From: an uncultured Collinsella sp.
GTDB taxonomy: Bacteria > Actinomycetota > Coriobacteriia > Coriobacteriales > Coriobacteriaceae
Reading direction: 5' to 3'
Assembly (NCBI GenBank): GCA_902494545.1
Contig: CABUTP010000001.1
Location: 1-33,987, forward strand
DNA: 33,987 nucleotides
In this document: positions 8,814 through 17,874 of the stretch, one piece after another
How positions within the stretch are numbered: the first letter of the stretch is position 1
Layout of the letters: the number at the start of each line of letters is the position of its first letter
Translations under genes and position numbers: made by a program
The notes under the pieces: model-generated
The model's input: only the letters and a program-made list of their open reading frames with translations
Databases searched by the model: none
Told to the model about the DNA's origin: nothing

Positions 8814-8870
8814 GGGGCGGGTCCATTTTCGAACTGGCAAGCTGAGGATAGTTGAAAATGGACCCGCCCC
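8814..8870. repeat. Long intergenic palindrome upstream of the nad promoter
   Basis: Perfect 17-bp arms GGGGCGGGTCCATTTTC (8814-8830) and GAAAATGGACCCGCCCC (8854-8870) enclose a 23-base loop that can itself pair AACT with AGTT. It has no flanking T-tract. It lies between the 3' end of the surface-protein gene and the nad promoter and resembles a dispersed palindromic element more than a terminator. Confidence 0.6.
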
Positions 8871-8918
8871 ATGATTCGAGCAGCCGTTTTGTCTGGTCCG
8901 AGAGGCGGTGGGCATAGA

Positions 8919-8950
8919 AGCGGGCCCGAATCGCTCGATCCGGGCCCGCT
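8919..8950 (-). terminator. Hairpin after the giant surface-protein gene
   Basis: AGCGGGCCCG and CGGGCCCGCT form a perfect 10-bp stem with further pairing inside (GATC against GATC-like bases around a 4-base loop). It begins 16 bases past the stop codon of the 8967-15617 gene. The following U-tract is poor, so it may terminate inefficiently. Confidence 0.6.
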
Positions 8951-8966
8951 GGGGACTGGCGCGCAA

Positions 8967-11900
8967 CTACGCGCGGCGCTTCATGGCCCAAGCCAGCAGC
9001 AGGGCTGCCACACCGGCAGCGAGTACGGCACCAGCCATGACGTACGCGCTGTCGCCGGACTCAGGCAACGTCTCCTTGCTAGCCTTCTTCTTAGACTTGG
9101 AAGACGTGGTCGTGGTAGTCGTAGTGGTCTGGCTCGAATCGGGCGTCGGCGTGGGCTTGGCAGCCTCGGCAACGGTAAAGGTCGTCTCGGCCGTGCCCGT
9201 AGTCGAAACCACGCTCAGCCTGTGCTCGCCCACGCCAAGCGTCTTTAGGAAGCTCGTCTTGAGCGTCACGATCGTGGAGCCCTCGGTGAGCACGTAGTTC
9301 TCGGCGGTGACCTCCTTGTCGTCGACCAGCACCTTCTGGAAGAACTCGATCGGCGCGCTCGAGCGGAAACTCAGGTCCTTGGCGGCGTCAATCACCATCG
9401 TCTGGCCCTTGCCGTCGATGATCTCGGGCGCCGGAATCGCCTCGGTCTTGCCCCTCTCGCCGCAGGCAATGCACTTCTGGTGCCACTCACCCTTGGCCTC
9501 GGTGGTCGCCGGCCTATCGACGACCCACTCAAAGGTATGCTCGGCCTTGTCGAGGGCTTCGCCGCAGCGGCAGATATGCCAGTGGTTCTTGGCGTCGTGT
9601 GCCCAGCCAGAGCCGTCGGGCTCGTGCTTAAGCACGCCCTCGACCGTCACGTTCACGTCGCACTCGACGTCCTTAAGCTCAAAGGTACCGGCGTCGGAGA
9701 GCTCAACGGCCTTACCGTCAACCTTTACGGCGTAGTCCTTGCCCGCAAAGTATGCACTATCGATGCTCATGGTGAGCGTTGCAGTCCCGTGACAATCGAG
9801 CTCGGTTGCCGTCGAGCTGAGCGCGTACCCCACCTGATTGCTCGGCAGCGTCACAATCAGCTTGGGACCGGCCGCCACGGTAACCTCGGTGGCGGAAGAG
9901 GCGTCGTAGTTGGCCTTAGCCTGGTAGCGCACCTCATACGTGCCAGCGGCAAGACCCGTAAGCTCGGCCGTGCCCTCGTCCACCGCCTGATACTCGTCAG
10001 CACCCTTGGCACGCCACTCCATCGTCGCGTCGACGCCCGTGATCTTACCGTCACGCTTGCCGCTCACGGTCTCGGCCGCAGCCTGGACCACCGGCGCGCC
10101 CTGCGCGGCGTTCTTGATGGAGAAGTCGCACGTCAGGCCCTCAGTCGGAAGCGCGTAGTTGCCCGCGGCCTTGCCCGTCAGCGCTGTGAGGGTCGCCTGA
10201 TACGAATCGCCAGCCTCGACCTGGGAGCCCACGACGGTCGCGCCGAGTTCATCCTTGCCGATAACGTTGCCGAGCGTCGCCTCGGGGCAGTGCTCCTCGC
10301 CGTCGTAGACAAACTCAGTAGTTCCCCACTTCACAGTGAGCACGCGCTGGTTGATGGTGAACACGCCATCAACGAACGTAATGTTGTAGTTGGGGTTCGC
10401 GCCCTCAGGCTGCGTCAGTTGCAGAGCATAGCCGCCATCACGCACGTTGTCGCTATCTTCGCGATCGATCTCGATGCCCTGAAGCGTTTCGCCCGCGACG
10501 AGTTTGCCAGAAGTGACATCCCACGTAAACACGGGGTCGGCCTCGCCGTACGTCTTGGAGGAGGCATCAGCTGCGACCGTAATCGCGCGCGGCTTAACCT
10601 CGAGCGTGACCTCACCCTCGGCGGTCGCACCGTCAATCGTCACCTGGTAGGCAACGACCAACTTGCCAACGTCGCGGATCTTGGGGGCCTCGGGGGACCA
10701 GTTCTTACCGTCGGTGCTGTACTGGGCCGTCGCGCCCTCGGGCAGACTCGTCGCATCAACCGTGTGATAGTCGCCGTCGTACTCGTCGGAGTAGCCAACG
10801 ATGGCGGCAGCCGGAATCTCGACCTCGGCCAGCTTGTGACCGCAGACCTTGCACTTCTGTTGCTTGGAGCCCTTCTCGGTTGCCGTGGGGGCCTTGACGA
10901 CGACCCACTCAAAGTCGTGCTTGGCCTCGTCGATCTTGTCTCCACAGGCGCACTTATGCCAATGCGTGCTGTCGTCGGAGAGCCACTCATCGTTCACGGC
11001 CTCGTGCTTGCGCACGCCCTCGACCGTGACGACGAGGTCGCTCTCGGCGTTCTGAACGGTGAACTCACCACGCGCGTCGGGCGCCACAACGGCATTGTTG
11101 ACCTTGACGGCGTAAGAGTCGTTGTCAGCAAAGTAGCCGCTCTCGATACTGACCGTGAGGGTGGTTGATCCGTGCCAGTCAAGCTCGTCCGGGCTCGCCA
11201 TAATCGTATAGCCGACCTGCTTGGCAGGCAGCGTCACGACGAGCTTGCCGCCGGCATTAACGGTAACCTCGGTGGCGGAGGAGGCATCATGGTCGCTATC
11301 GGCGCGGTAGCGCACCTCGTACGTGCCGACAGCACAATCCGCAATCTCAGTCACGCCTTCGGGCACACCCCGATACTCGCCAGAGTCCTTGGCGCGCCAC
11401 TCCATCATAGCGTCGACGCCCGTGATCTTACCGTCGGACTTACCGCTCACGGTCTCGGCCGTGGCCTGGACCTTCGGCGCGCCCTGGGGCGCCTTCTTGA
11501 TGGAGAACTCGCACGTCAGGCCTTCGGCGGGGAGCTTGTAGTTACCCGCGTCGTCGCCCGTCAGCTCGGTGATTTTCGCCGTGTAGGTGCCGGCCTTGAC
11601 CTTGGCACCGTCGACGTACGCGGAGAGATTGTCATCGCCGACGACGTTGTGGAGCTTCGCCTGGGGGCAGTGCTCTTCGCCGTCGTAGGTGAACTCAGTA
11701 GTGGTGTCCCACGTTACGGCGAGCTCGCGCTTGCCGATCGTAAAGGTGCCATCCTTGAACGTAATCTTGTAGTTGGGGTTGGCGCCTTCGGACTGCGCTG
11801 CCGTCACGGCGTAGCCGTCCTTGCGCACGGCCTCGCCGACCTCGCGAGAGACGGTGATGCCCTGGAGGCTCTCGTCCTTGACAAGCTTGCCCTTGGTGAC

Positions 11901-14900
11901 CTCCCACCCCAGCGCGGGATCAGAATCGCCGTACGTCTTGGAGGCGTCCAAAGCGGAAACCGTGATCGCGAGCGGAGTGACCTCGAGTGTCACCTGGCCC
12001 TCAACCGCCGCGCCGTCGATCGTGACGCGATAGTCGACCGTCACACTGCCGGCATCCTTGATGCTGGGCGCAACGCTCGTCCAGCCGCCGTCAGCAGCCT
12101 TGTATTCAACGACGGAACCTTCGGGCAGCGCCGAGGCGTCGACAGAGTGGTCCTTGCCGTCATATTTGCCCGAATAGCCCTTAACAGCCAGGGCCGGAAT
12201 CTCTACCGCGCCCGACTCATGGCCGCACACGGAGCACTTCCCGTGCTTGGAGCCGGCCTCGCTAACCGTCGGCTGCTTGTCGATCGTCCATTCGTACGCA
12301 TGCTCAGCGTTCATCTTGATTTTGCGGGACTCCGCATTGCCGGCGGCATCCGTAGCCACGATTACGTGCTCGGCGCCAGCATCACCCTCGGCGGCCTTAA
12401 CCGTATACCTACCGTCCTTGCCAGCCTTGAGTTCCTTGCCGTTGTCAGTGACCGTTACCGTCTCGTCACGGTCATCGATCACGTCAAACGAGACGCTCTC
12501 GCAATAGGCAGCGCCATCCTCCAGGTCATAAATGACGGGCTTATAGGTATCCTTATAGGTATAACGTTCTTCATCCCATTTGCCGCTGCAAACCCTGCAG
12601 ACCTTTTGACGAACGCCATCGGCTTCGGGCGTGGCGGGCGTAACGATCTCGTATTTCCACCTGCAGGGCTGGCGCTCCAGCTCCTTCTTCTTGCAGTACT
12701 TGCAGACCTTAACGTGGCTACCTTCGCCATTCGGCTTCCAAGCTGCATTGTCGGCAACAGCATGGGGTCCCGGCTCGATCTTGACCTCAGCATCGGCCGA
12801 CGCATTGTGGTTGTTATCCTCGGCATAGCGGACGTAGTACGTTCCCGACTTCGCAAGACCGGTCAGCTTATCGTCAGACGTTATCTTCTGGTAATCCCCA
12901 CTCGACCCGCGACGATATTCCATCGCCTTGGTCACGCCCGAGATGGAACCGTCCTTGCTGCTGCACGTGGTCCAATTATTGCCCACGAGCCCAGCCGGCG
13001 CGTCCTGATCGGCCTTGGAAATCTTCACGGTCGCTTTGCCCGTAACGGTCAGGTAGTCAGAAGCCGTCACACGATAGGATGTCGTGTACTCGGCCGCATT
13101 GCGATAGGTCGGCTTTTTCGTCGTCCAATCGCCACCCTCTTCGCAGTACTCGATCTTCATATCCGCCGGCTGGGGGTCATTCTTGACGTTGACCGTAATG
13201 CCGTGCTCTTTGCCGTCATAGGCGCCCTCAAAGCCAGTGGCCTCAAGGTCAAAGCGCGAAACATCAACGATCTCCCACTTGAGCGTCAGAACACTTGTGG
13301 TGCCGCCATCGGTCGTGAAGTTGCCCTTACCGATGACAATGCACTCGTATTGCCCTGGCTCGGTCTGCTTCAGTCCGGATTCACTTCGAGCGCTGAGCTC
13401 GTAATCCTTGCCCTCAACGAGATCGACCCACTCACCGGCACCGTTTTTGAACTTTGCACTTTCGACGACAGGCTGATGCTCCTTGCCGTCATAGGCATAC
13501 TTGCCCGCGCCCTTGCCGCCGTCTTTAAGGGTGAACCGGTAGGATTGACCCCTAACCAGGCGACGCGGCGAAATCTCAAAGGCCTTCTTGCCCTCGAGCG
13601 TCTGACCAGAGGCAGTCTTAAAGCTCGTGACGACATAGTAGTAGCCAGCGTCCGCCGGAGCATCCTTGAGCTTGGTGCCGTTTTTATATGCCTCGGCGTC
13701 CGCCTGGGACTTGCACTGATACCACGTGAATTCATCGCTGGCCGTCACGCCCATCTGCTCTAGATTCCACGCGCCGTCCTTATTCAAAGCAATCTTTACC
13801 GGGCAACCGTCATAGACAAGTTCGGTGCTCTGAGAGCTCGTTGCCTTGGACATGGAGAGCTCATACGTGGCCCTCAGGTACTTTTTGGGCTCACCGCTCT
13901 CGTCCTTGCCATATTCGCACTCGCTGTTGCGGAACGGGCCCACGCACGAAGCGCGAACGCCCAAACCGTCAGCCTCAACGTTCCACTTGTGCTGGTGGAT
14001 GGTCTCGCGGAAGGTGAGGTCGCCGTTAAGGTTCACGACCTCGTACTTGTCGGAGTTGTCGTCGTTCTCGGACGAGCCGTCTGGCACAACGCCTTCGATC
14101 TTGTTGGATTCGCAGGTGCCAAGGACACGCGACTTTACGCCATTACTGTCCGCAGTCTCCTCAATCGAGATCCAAACATTGTCTCCAAAGCCTCCGCGTA
14201 CGGAGAAGTCAGACGCGATATTCAGCGCCGGGACGTTGGCATCGACACTCTTTTTCTTCGGGACATACAGGCTCTTGGCGGTTCCCGTAGCTTTATCAGC
14301 TTCAGTGTACTTGTCGCCATAATTAGTATCGCCGGCGTGACTGTTCTTCCAGTAGCTCGCGATTTCCGGCGATCCGTTGAGGGTAAGGGTTCCGGCGGCG
14401 TATACCACGCATGTATTGCCGCGTGCGCCATAGCGTTCAATCGTGCCACCGTTTATGTTGCAGCGAGCGCTTCGTGCAACATTAAGGGCATCGACTGTCA
14501 AAGTGTTGTCGGCCGAGCTCGAACGCGTGCTGTGGAAGTTGCTCATGGTGCAGCTGTTGAGGTTGACCGTAGCGTTGGTGACGCCCATCACGCCTGCAAC
14601 GGCGCACTTTCCAGTCTCCTGAACCTGTGCGAACTCAGTGGTCTCTTCGACCGTCGGATATTTATTATTGGTCTGCCAAATGCCGCTGTCGGCATCGGAA
14701 CCAAACCGGCAGTTCTCGAACGTCGCAGTCAGCCTCGAAGCGACGTCCGAATTCACGCCACCACGGGGATTGCCCACAATTGAAACTGCACCGTTGTAGT
14801 CGCCAGACGTATTCCAGAACGCACAGTCAGTAAACGTAGCGTTGAGCTTATTAATATTCCCCTTGCCGTCATCGGAGAAGCTGCTGCGGAACAGGCGGAC

Positions 14901-15617
14901 CGGCACAGCATATTCAAGAATACTGTATGGGGAAACCTCGCCCAAAGAGTTGTGCGACTTGCCAGCATAGTCCCTAATCATCAGCTTACTGAAATTTGCA
15001 GACAGCTTTCCCTTGGTATTGCCCAGGGAAATCGCAGGTACCTTTTGCTCGTACTTGCTGCCATACGAGAGAATGAAGTTCTGCGAGCCGTCGCCAACCC
15101 CCAGGCCAACCGAGATGTCGCCCGATGCCTTTTTGTAGCCACCGCTGTAATAGCGGTCGGTCAAAAAGCCGCTTACGGACTCAAATTGCTTTTGGTTTCT
15201 ATGGAAGCTGACGCACGGATTGTTGACACCGATGAACTCGATATTGCTACCCTGTTTGATGTTGAACAGCCATCGAGTTTGCTCAACCCGCCAGTTAGTC
15301 TTATCGTTCACGTAGACCGTGCCATCGATGTAGATCCTCACAGGATTAATCCGAGATGCATCCGGCGCGTCGATGGTGTAACCCGAAGATGGCGTGACCT
15401 CACCCTCAGCCGTCTTAAGTACGTAACTGCCCGGCTCGGTGATTTGGACGGGTTCGTTGTTGGCCTGTGTAAGCGGCAGCACCTCCGCCCTCACCCCGTC
15501 GGGCATAACCTGCGTCTCGGCGTTTGCCACGGCCGGCGTCGCCACGAGCGCGCATGCCACGGTTGCGATACCCAGCAGACGCGTCAACGCAGCGCGCATC
15601 CCCATCTTCTTCCTCAT
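8967..15617 (-). CDS. Giant LPXTG-type cell-wall-anchored surface protein with MBG-like repeats
   Basis: A 2216-residue secreted protein. It has a signal peptide at residues 1 to about 33 (MRKKMGMR, hydrophobic core, then ANA-E). The region at about 60-480 is rich in Asn/Gly/Ser with short repeated strands and reads like a right-handed beta-helix. Many Ig-like/MBG-type modules follow (SKTYGDSDP, NPNYKITFKDGTFTI, TFEFTYDGEEH-like segments). These are interleaved with small Cys/His units of the HWHKCACG ... CKVCG type. Residues 1140-1600 and 1601-2060 are a tandem duplication. A Thr/Ser/Lys-rich stalk leads to the sorting signal LPESG (2184-2188), a hydrophobic helix and a KRRA tail. The start has AGGGAGC upstream. 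It is probably a host or mucus adhesin. The divergent LytTR system at 15857 is a candidate regulator. Confidence 0.9.
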   Translation of the reverse strand: MRKKMGMRAALTRLLGIATVACALVATPAVANAETQVMPDGVRAEVLPLTQANNEPVQITEPGSYVLKTAEGEVTPSSGYTIDAPDASRINPVRIYIDGTVYVNDKTNWRVEQTRWLFNIKQGSNIEFIGVNNPCVSFHRNQKQFESVSGFLTDRYYSGGYKKASGDISVGLGVGDGSQNFILSYGSKYEQKVPAISLGNTKGKLSANFSKLMIRDYAGKSHNSLGEVSPYSILEYAVPVRLFRSSFSDDGKGNINKLNATFTDCAFWNTSGDYNGAVSIVGNPRGGVNSDVASRLTATFENCRFGSDADSGIWQTNNKYPTVEETTEFAQVQETGKCAVAGVMGVTNATVNLNSCTMSNFHSTRSSSADNTLTVDALNVARSARCNINGGTIERYGARGNTCVVYAAGTLTLNGSPEIASYWKNSHAGDTNYGDKYTEADKATGTAKSLYVPKKKSVDANVPALNIASDFSVRGGFGDNVWISIEETADSNGVKSRVLGTCESNKIEGVVPDGSSENDDNSDKYEVVNLNGDLTFRETIHQHKWNVEADGLGVRASCVGPFRNSECEYGKDESGEPKKYLRATYELSMSKATSSQSTELVYDGCPVKIALNKDGAWNLEQMGVTASDEFTWYQCKSQADAEAYKNGTKLKDAPADAGYYYVVTSFKTASGQTLEGKKAFEISPRRLVRGQSYRFTLKDGGKGAGKYAYDGKEHQPVVESAKFKNGAGEWVDLVEGKDYELSARSESGLKQTEPGQYECIVIGKGNFTTDGGTTSVLTLKWEIVDVSRFDLEATGFEGAYDGKEHGITVNVKNDPQPADMKIEYCEEGGDWTTKKPTYRNAAEYTTSYRVTASDYLTVTGKATVKISKADQDAPAGLVGNNWTTCSSKDGSISGVTKAMEYRRGSSGDYQKITSDDKLTGLAKSGTYYVRYAEDNNHNASADAEVKIEPGPHAVADNAAWKPNGEGSHVKVCKYCKKKELERQPCRWKYEIVTPATPEADGVRQKVCRVCSGKWDEERYTYKDTYKPVIYDLEDGAAYCESVSFDVIDDRDETVTVTDNGKELKAGKDGRYTVKAAEGDAGAEHVIVATDAAGNAESRKIKMNAEHAYEWTIDKQPTVSEAGSKHGKCSVCGHESGAVEIPALAVKGYSGKYDGKDHSVDASALPEGSVVEYKAADGGWTSVAPSIKDAGSVTVDYRVTIDGAAVEGQVTLEVTPLAITVSALDASKTYGDSDPALGWEVTKGKLVKDESLQGITVSREVGEAVRKDGYAVTAAQSEGANPNYKITFKDGTFTIGKRELAVTWDTTTEFTYDGEEHCPQAKLHNVVGDDNLSAYVDGAKVKAGTYTAKITELTGDDAGNYKLPAEGLTCEFSIKKAPQGAPKVQATAETVSGKSDGKITGVDAMMEWRAKDSGEYRGVPEGVTEIADCAVGTYEVRYRADSDHDASSATEVTVNAGGKLVVTLPAKQVGYTIMASPDELDWHGSTTLTVSIESGYFADNDSYAVKVNNAVVAPDARGEFTVQNAESDLVVTVEGVRKHEAVNDEWLSDDSTHWHKCACGDKIDEAKHDFEWVVVKAPTATEKGSKQQKCKVCGHKLAEVEIPAAAIVGYSDEYDGDYHTVDATSLPEGATAQYSTDGKNWSPEAPKIRDVGKLVVAYQVTIDGATAEGEVTLEVKPRAITVAADASSKTYGEADPVFTWDVTSGKLVAGETLQGIEIDREDSDNVRDGGYALQLTQPEGANPNYNITFVDGVFTINQRVLTVKWGTTEFVYDGEEHCPEATLGNVIGKDELGATVVGSQVEAGDSYQATLTALTGKAAGNYALPTEGLTCDFSIKNAAQGAPVVQAAAETVSGKRDGKITGVDATMEWRAKGADEYQAVDEGTAELTGLAAGTYEVRYQAKANYDASSATEVTVAAGPKLIVTLPSNQVGYALSSTATELDCHGTATLTMSIDSAYFAGKDYAVKVDGKAVELSDAGTFELKDVECDVNVTVEGVLKHEPDGSGWAHDAKNHWHICRCGEALDKAEHTFEWVVDRPATTEAKGEWHQKCIACGERGKTEAIPAPEIIDGKGQTMVIDAAKDLSFRSSAPIEFFQKVLVDDKEVTAENYVLTEGSTIVTLKTSFLKTLGVGEHRLSVVSTTGTAETTFTVAEAAKPTPTPDSSQTTTTTTTTSSKSKKKASKETLPESGDSAYVMAGAVLAAGVAALLLAWAMKRRA
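9438..10817 (-). repeat. Tandem repeat unit 2 of the surface protein (residues 1601-2060)
   Basis: This 460-codon unit matches the unit at 10818-12200 throughout, in the same order. It holds a YSxxYDGxxH module, an ASKTYGxxDP module, a YDGEEHCP module, a QGAPxVQAxAETVSGK module, and the HWHxCxCG/CxxCG cysteine unit. Confidence 0.9.
10818..12200 (-). repeat. Tandem repeat unit 1 of the surface protein (residues 1140-1600)
   Basis: This 461-codon unit has the same module order as the next unit. The DNA is also clearly related, for example around 11480-11520 against 10095-10135. The copies have diverged enough that this is not a recent slippage event. Confidence 0.9.
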
Positions 15618-15856
15618 CGTTCAGCTCCCTTACCCCTATGCTTTCGCGATGTCCGATATCACTTGGCGCGGCCGGCATGGTCCCTCGCCAGCCGCCAGCT
15701 CAAATTGACATATATATTCACCTGGTATTGTGCAACCACATGTTTTGACACCCTGCCGCTCGGCGCGAGTTGCGTACCGTGGGGCGCAAACGGAACGCAC
15801 CCCCGCGGGTGGCGCGTGCACGATGTGGCAAAATCGAGGTACTAAGGGGGCCCAAT
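15618..15856. promoter_or_regulatory. Divergent control region, surface protein / two-component system
   Basis: This 239-base region drives the giant surface protein (minus) and the LytTR regulator (plus). An AT-rich island at 15701-15735 contains TTGACA (15705-15710) followed 15 bases later by TATTGT. Read on the minus strand, the same island offers TTGCAC and TATATG. A second TTGACA (15745-15750) has no good -10. No certain LytTR direct repeat was identified. Confidence 0.4.
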
Positions 15857-16579
15857 ATGCTCAGAATCATCGCCTGCGACGACGACGTCGCCTTTCTAGA
15901 TAACCTGCACCGCATGATCAACCGCTGGTCTGCCGAGACGGGTACGGCGGTCGATGTTGCACTCGTTACGCGCGGCGAGGACCTGCTGGCACGCCATGCC
16001 GCATCGCGCGCCGACATTATCATGCTCGACATGATCATGCCGCTCGTCAACGGCATGGACACCGCCCGCGAGCTGCGCCAATCCGATACCGCCGTGCGCT
16101 TGGTGTTTCTGACCTCATCGCCCGAGTTCGCGCTTGAGTCCTACGAGGTCCGCGCCTTCGACTACCTGCTCAAACCCGTGACCTACGAGCGCGTGGCGCA
16201 ACTGCTCGACGAGCTGTCGAGCCTACGTCCGGCAACGATTGACGAACTCGTCATCAAGACGTCCTTTGGCTACCATGCCCTGCGCCTATCCGATATCGAA
16301 TATGCCGAGGCTCGCAACAAGCACGTGGTCTTCCACCTGCGCGATGGCCGCGATATCGAGGCGCTCGAGCCGTTCCGCAGCATCGAGGACCGGCTGGCCC
16401 AAAACGCGACCTTCTTTAAGTGCCACCGCAGCTACCAGGTCAATCTGCGCAACATCGACCACTTCAATCGCACGGAAATCGTCATGCGCTCGGGCGCGTG
16501 CATACCGCTCGCGCGCAGCTGCAAGCAGGGATTCCAAGACGCCTACTTTGCGGTGCGGTTCGAGGGCGGGAGACGCTGA
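15857..16579 (+). CDS. LytTR-family response regulator
   Basis: A 240-residue transcription regulator of the AgrA/LytR/AlgR type. The receiver domain is at about residues 1-120, with acidic residues 8-10, phospho-acceptor Asp58 (IIMLDMIMP), Thr86 and Lys106-Pro107. The LytTR DNA-binding domain (about 135-235) contains YHALRLSDIEYAEARNKHV, FKCHRSYQVNLRNI and the closing IPLARSCKQGFQDAYF. ATG 15857 follows AAGGGGG at 15844-15850. The stop overlaps the kinase start (TGATG), so the two are co-translated. Systems of this type commonly control secreted or surface products, and the adjacent divergent gene is a surface protein; that link is inference. Confidence 0.94.
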   Translation: MLRIIACDDDVAFLDNLHRMINRWSAETGTAVDVALVTRGEDLLARHAASRADIIMLDMIMPLVNGMDTARELRQSDTAVRLVFLTSSPEFALESYEVRAFDYLLKPVTYERVAQLLDELSSLRPATIDELVIKTSFGYHALRLSDIEYAEARNKHVVFHLRDGRDIEALEPFRSIEDRLAQNATFFKCHRSYQVNLRNIDHFNRTEIVMRSGACIPLARSCKQGFQDAYFAVRFEGGRR

Positions 16580-17856
16580 TGCTTTCCTCGGCAGAACTGG
16601 TACTTTGGGCAATCCACCATGCGACGACGTTGCTCTTTGGCGTCTTTGCCTCGGCGGCGCTGTGCGGTGTCGAGATCAACGGCCGCCATTCGCTCGAGCT
16701 GGTGGGGGTCGGCGCCGTAACCGGATGTGCATTCGGCCTCGCCAATGCCGTCGGCGGCGAGCTTTTCGCCCGACAGGCCTATCCGCTCGTCGTGCATCTG
16801 CCGCTTGTCGTCTACCTGTGCGTACGCTATCGCCTGAGTCCGCTGCTCGCCATCCTGGGCGTTACCAGTGCCTACCTGAGCTGCCAGTTTAGCAACTGGA
16901 TGGGCATCGCCGCATTCGCCGCCACCGATTCGCAGGTCGCGTACTACGCGGCGCGCATCATCACCACGCTCGGCGTCTTTGCGATCCTGCTGCATTGGGC
17001 CAGAGACATCGGTCCGCGCCTGGCGATCAAAAGCCCCACCGAGCTGGAGATTCTGCTCATCCTGCCACTCGTCTACTACATCTTCGACTACGCCACCAAC
17101 GTCTATACCACGCTCTTCCACTCGGGCTCGGTGGTAACCGTTGAGTTTTTGGCGTTCGCCCTCTGTGCCTTCTACCTTATGTTTCTTGCCGTCTACCTGC
17201 GCGAATACGAGGCAAAGGAAATCGCCGAGCGCGAGCGCTGGATGCTCGCGACCCGCGACAGCGCGGCCATCAAAGAGCTCGAAGCCTGGCGCCAGTCCGG
17301 ACGCGAGCTCTCGGTTCTCCGTCACGACATGCGCCACTACCTGCGCGGTCTAGCGGCCCTGATCGAAGAGGGTCACACCGATGAGGCGCTCGAGCGCATC
17401 GACGCGCTCTGCGAGACCAACGACCGCACCGCCGTGCGCCGCTACTGCGCCAACGAAACGGTCAACATTGCGCTCTCGTCGCTTTCCGCGGACATCAACG
17501 CGCACGGCATCACCGCCGTGCTGCGCGCCGCCGTGCCCGAAACCGTCCACGTGGGCGATGTCGATCTGTTCAGTGTGGTATCGAACGCCCTGGACAATGC
17601 CATCGCCGCGGCGAGCGCCGCCCCCGAAGGCAAGCGATTTGTCGACCTGGACCTTCGCTACGAAGACGGTCAGCTTCTATTGCTGGTTTCCAACACGTTT
17701 GGCCGTGCGCCGCACATGGTCGACGGCATGCCCGTGGCTCAGCACACTGGGCACGGCTTTGGCACCAAGAGCATTAAGCTTGCCGTCGAGCGCATGAACG
17801 GCAACTGCCAGTTCCGCATTAATGGCGACCGGTTTGAGCTGCGCGCCGTGATGTAG
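16579..17856 (+). CDS. AgrC-like membrane sensor histidine kinase (GHKL ATPase)
   Basis: A 425-residue kinase. Residues 1 to about 208 are hydrophobic and can form about six membrane helices. A coiled linker follows (about 210-245), then the phospho-acceptor segment LRHDMRHYL with His249. The GHKL ATPase domain has the N-box SNALDNAIAAA (about 336-346) and the G-box GHGFGTKSIK near residue 400. This is the HPK10-like type that pairs with LytTR regulators and often senses peptides. No small peptide gene or AgrB-like protease is seen next to it. The ATG overlaps the regulator stop by one base. The ligand is unknown. Confidence 0.93.
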   Translation: MLSSAELVLWAIHHATTLLFGVFASAALCGVEINGRHSLELVGVGAVTGCAFGLANAVGGELFARQAYPLVVHLPLVVYLCVRYRLSPLLAILGVTSAYLSCQFSNWMGIAAFAATDSQVAYYAARIITTLGVFAILLHWARDIGPRLAIKSPTELEILLILPLVYYIFDYATNVYTTLFHSGSVVTVEFLAFALCAFYLMFLAVYLREYEAKEIAERERWMLATRDSAAIKELEAWRQSGRELSVLRHDMRHYLRGLAALIEEGHTDEALERIDALCETNDRTAVRRYCANETVNIALSSLSADINAHGITAVLRAAVPETVHVGDVDLFSVVSNALDNAIAAASAAPEGKRFVDLDLRYEDGQLLLLVSNTFGRAPHMVDGMPVAQHTGHGFGTKSIKLAVERMNGNCQFRINGDRFELRAVM

Positions 17857-17874
17857 GGGCTGCCGCCAGCCTCG

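Noticed and set aside
11172..13763. Open frame of 863 codons on the plus strand, opposite the giant surface protein
   Set aside because: It is antisense to a well-supported secreted protein, its composition (Arg/Ala/Leu-rich) is that of a GC-rich shadow frame, and it has no ribosome site or recognisable motif.
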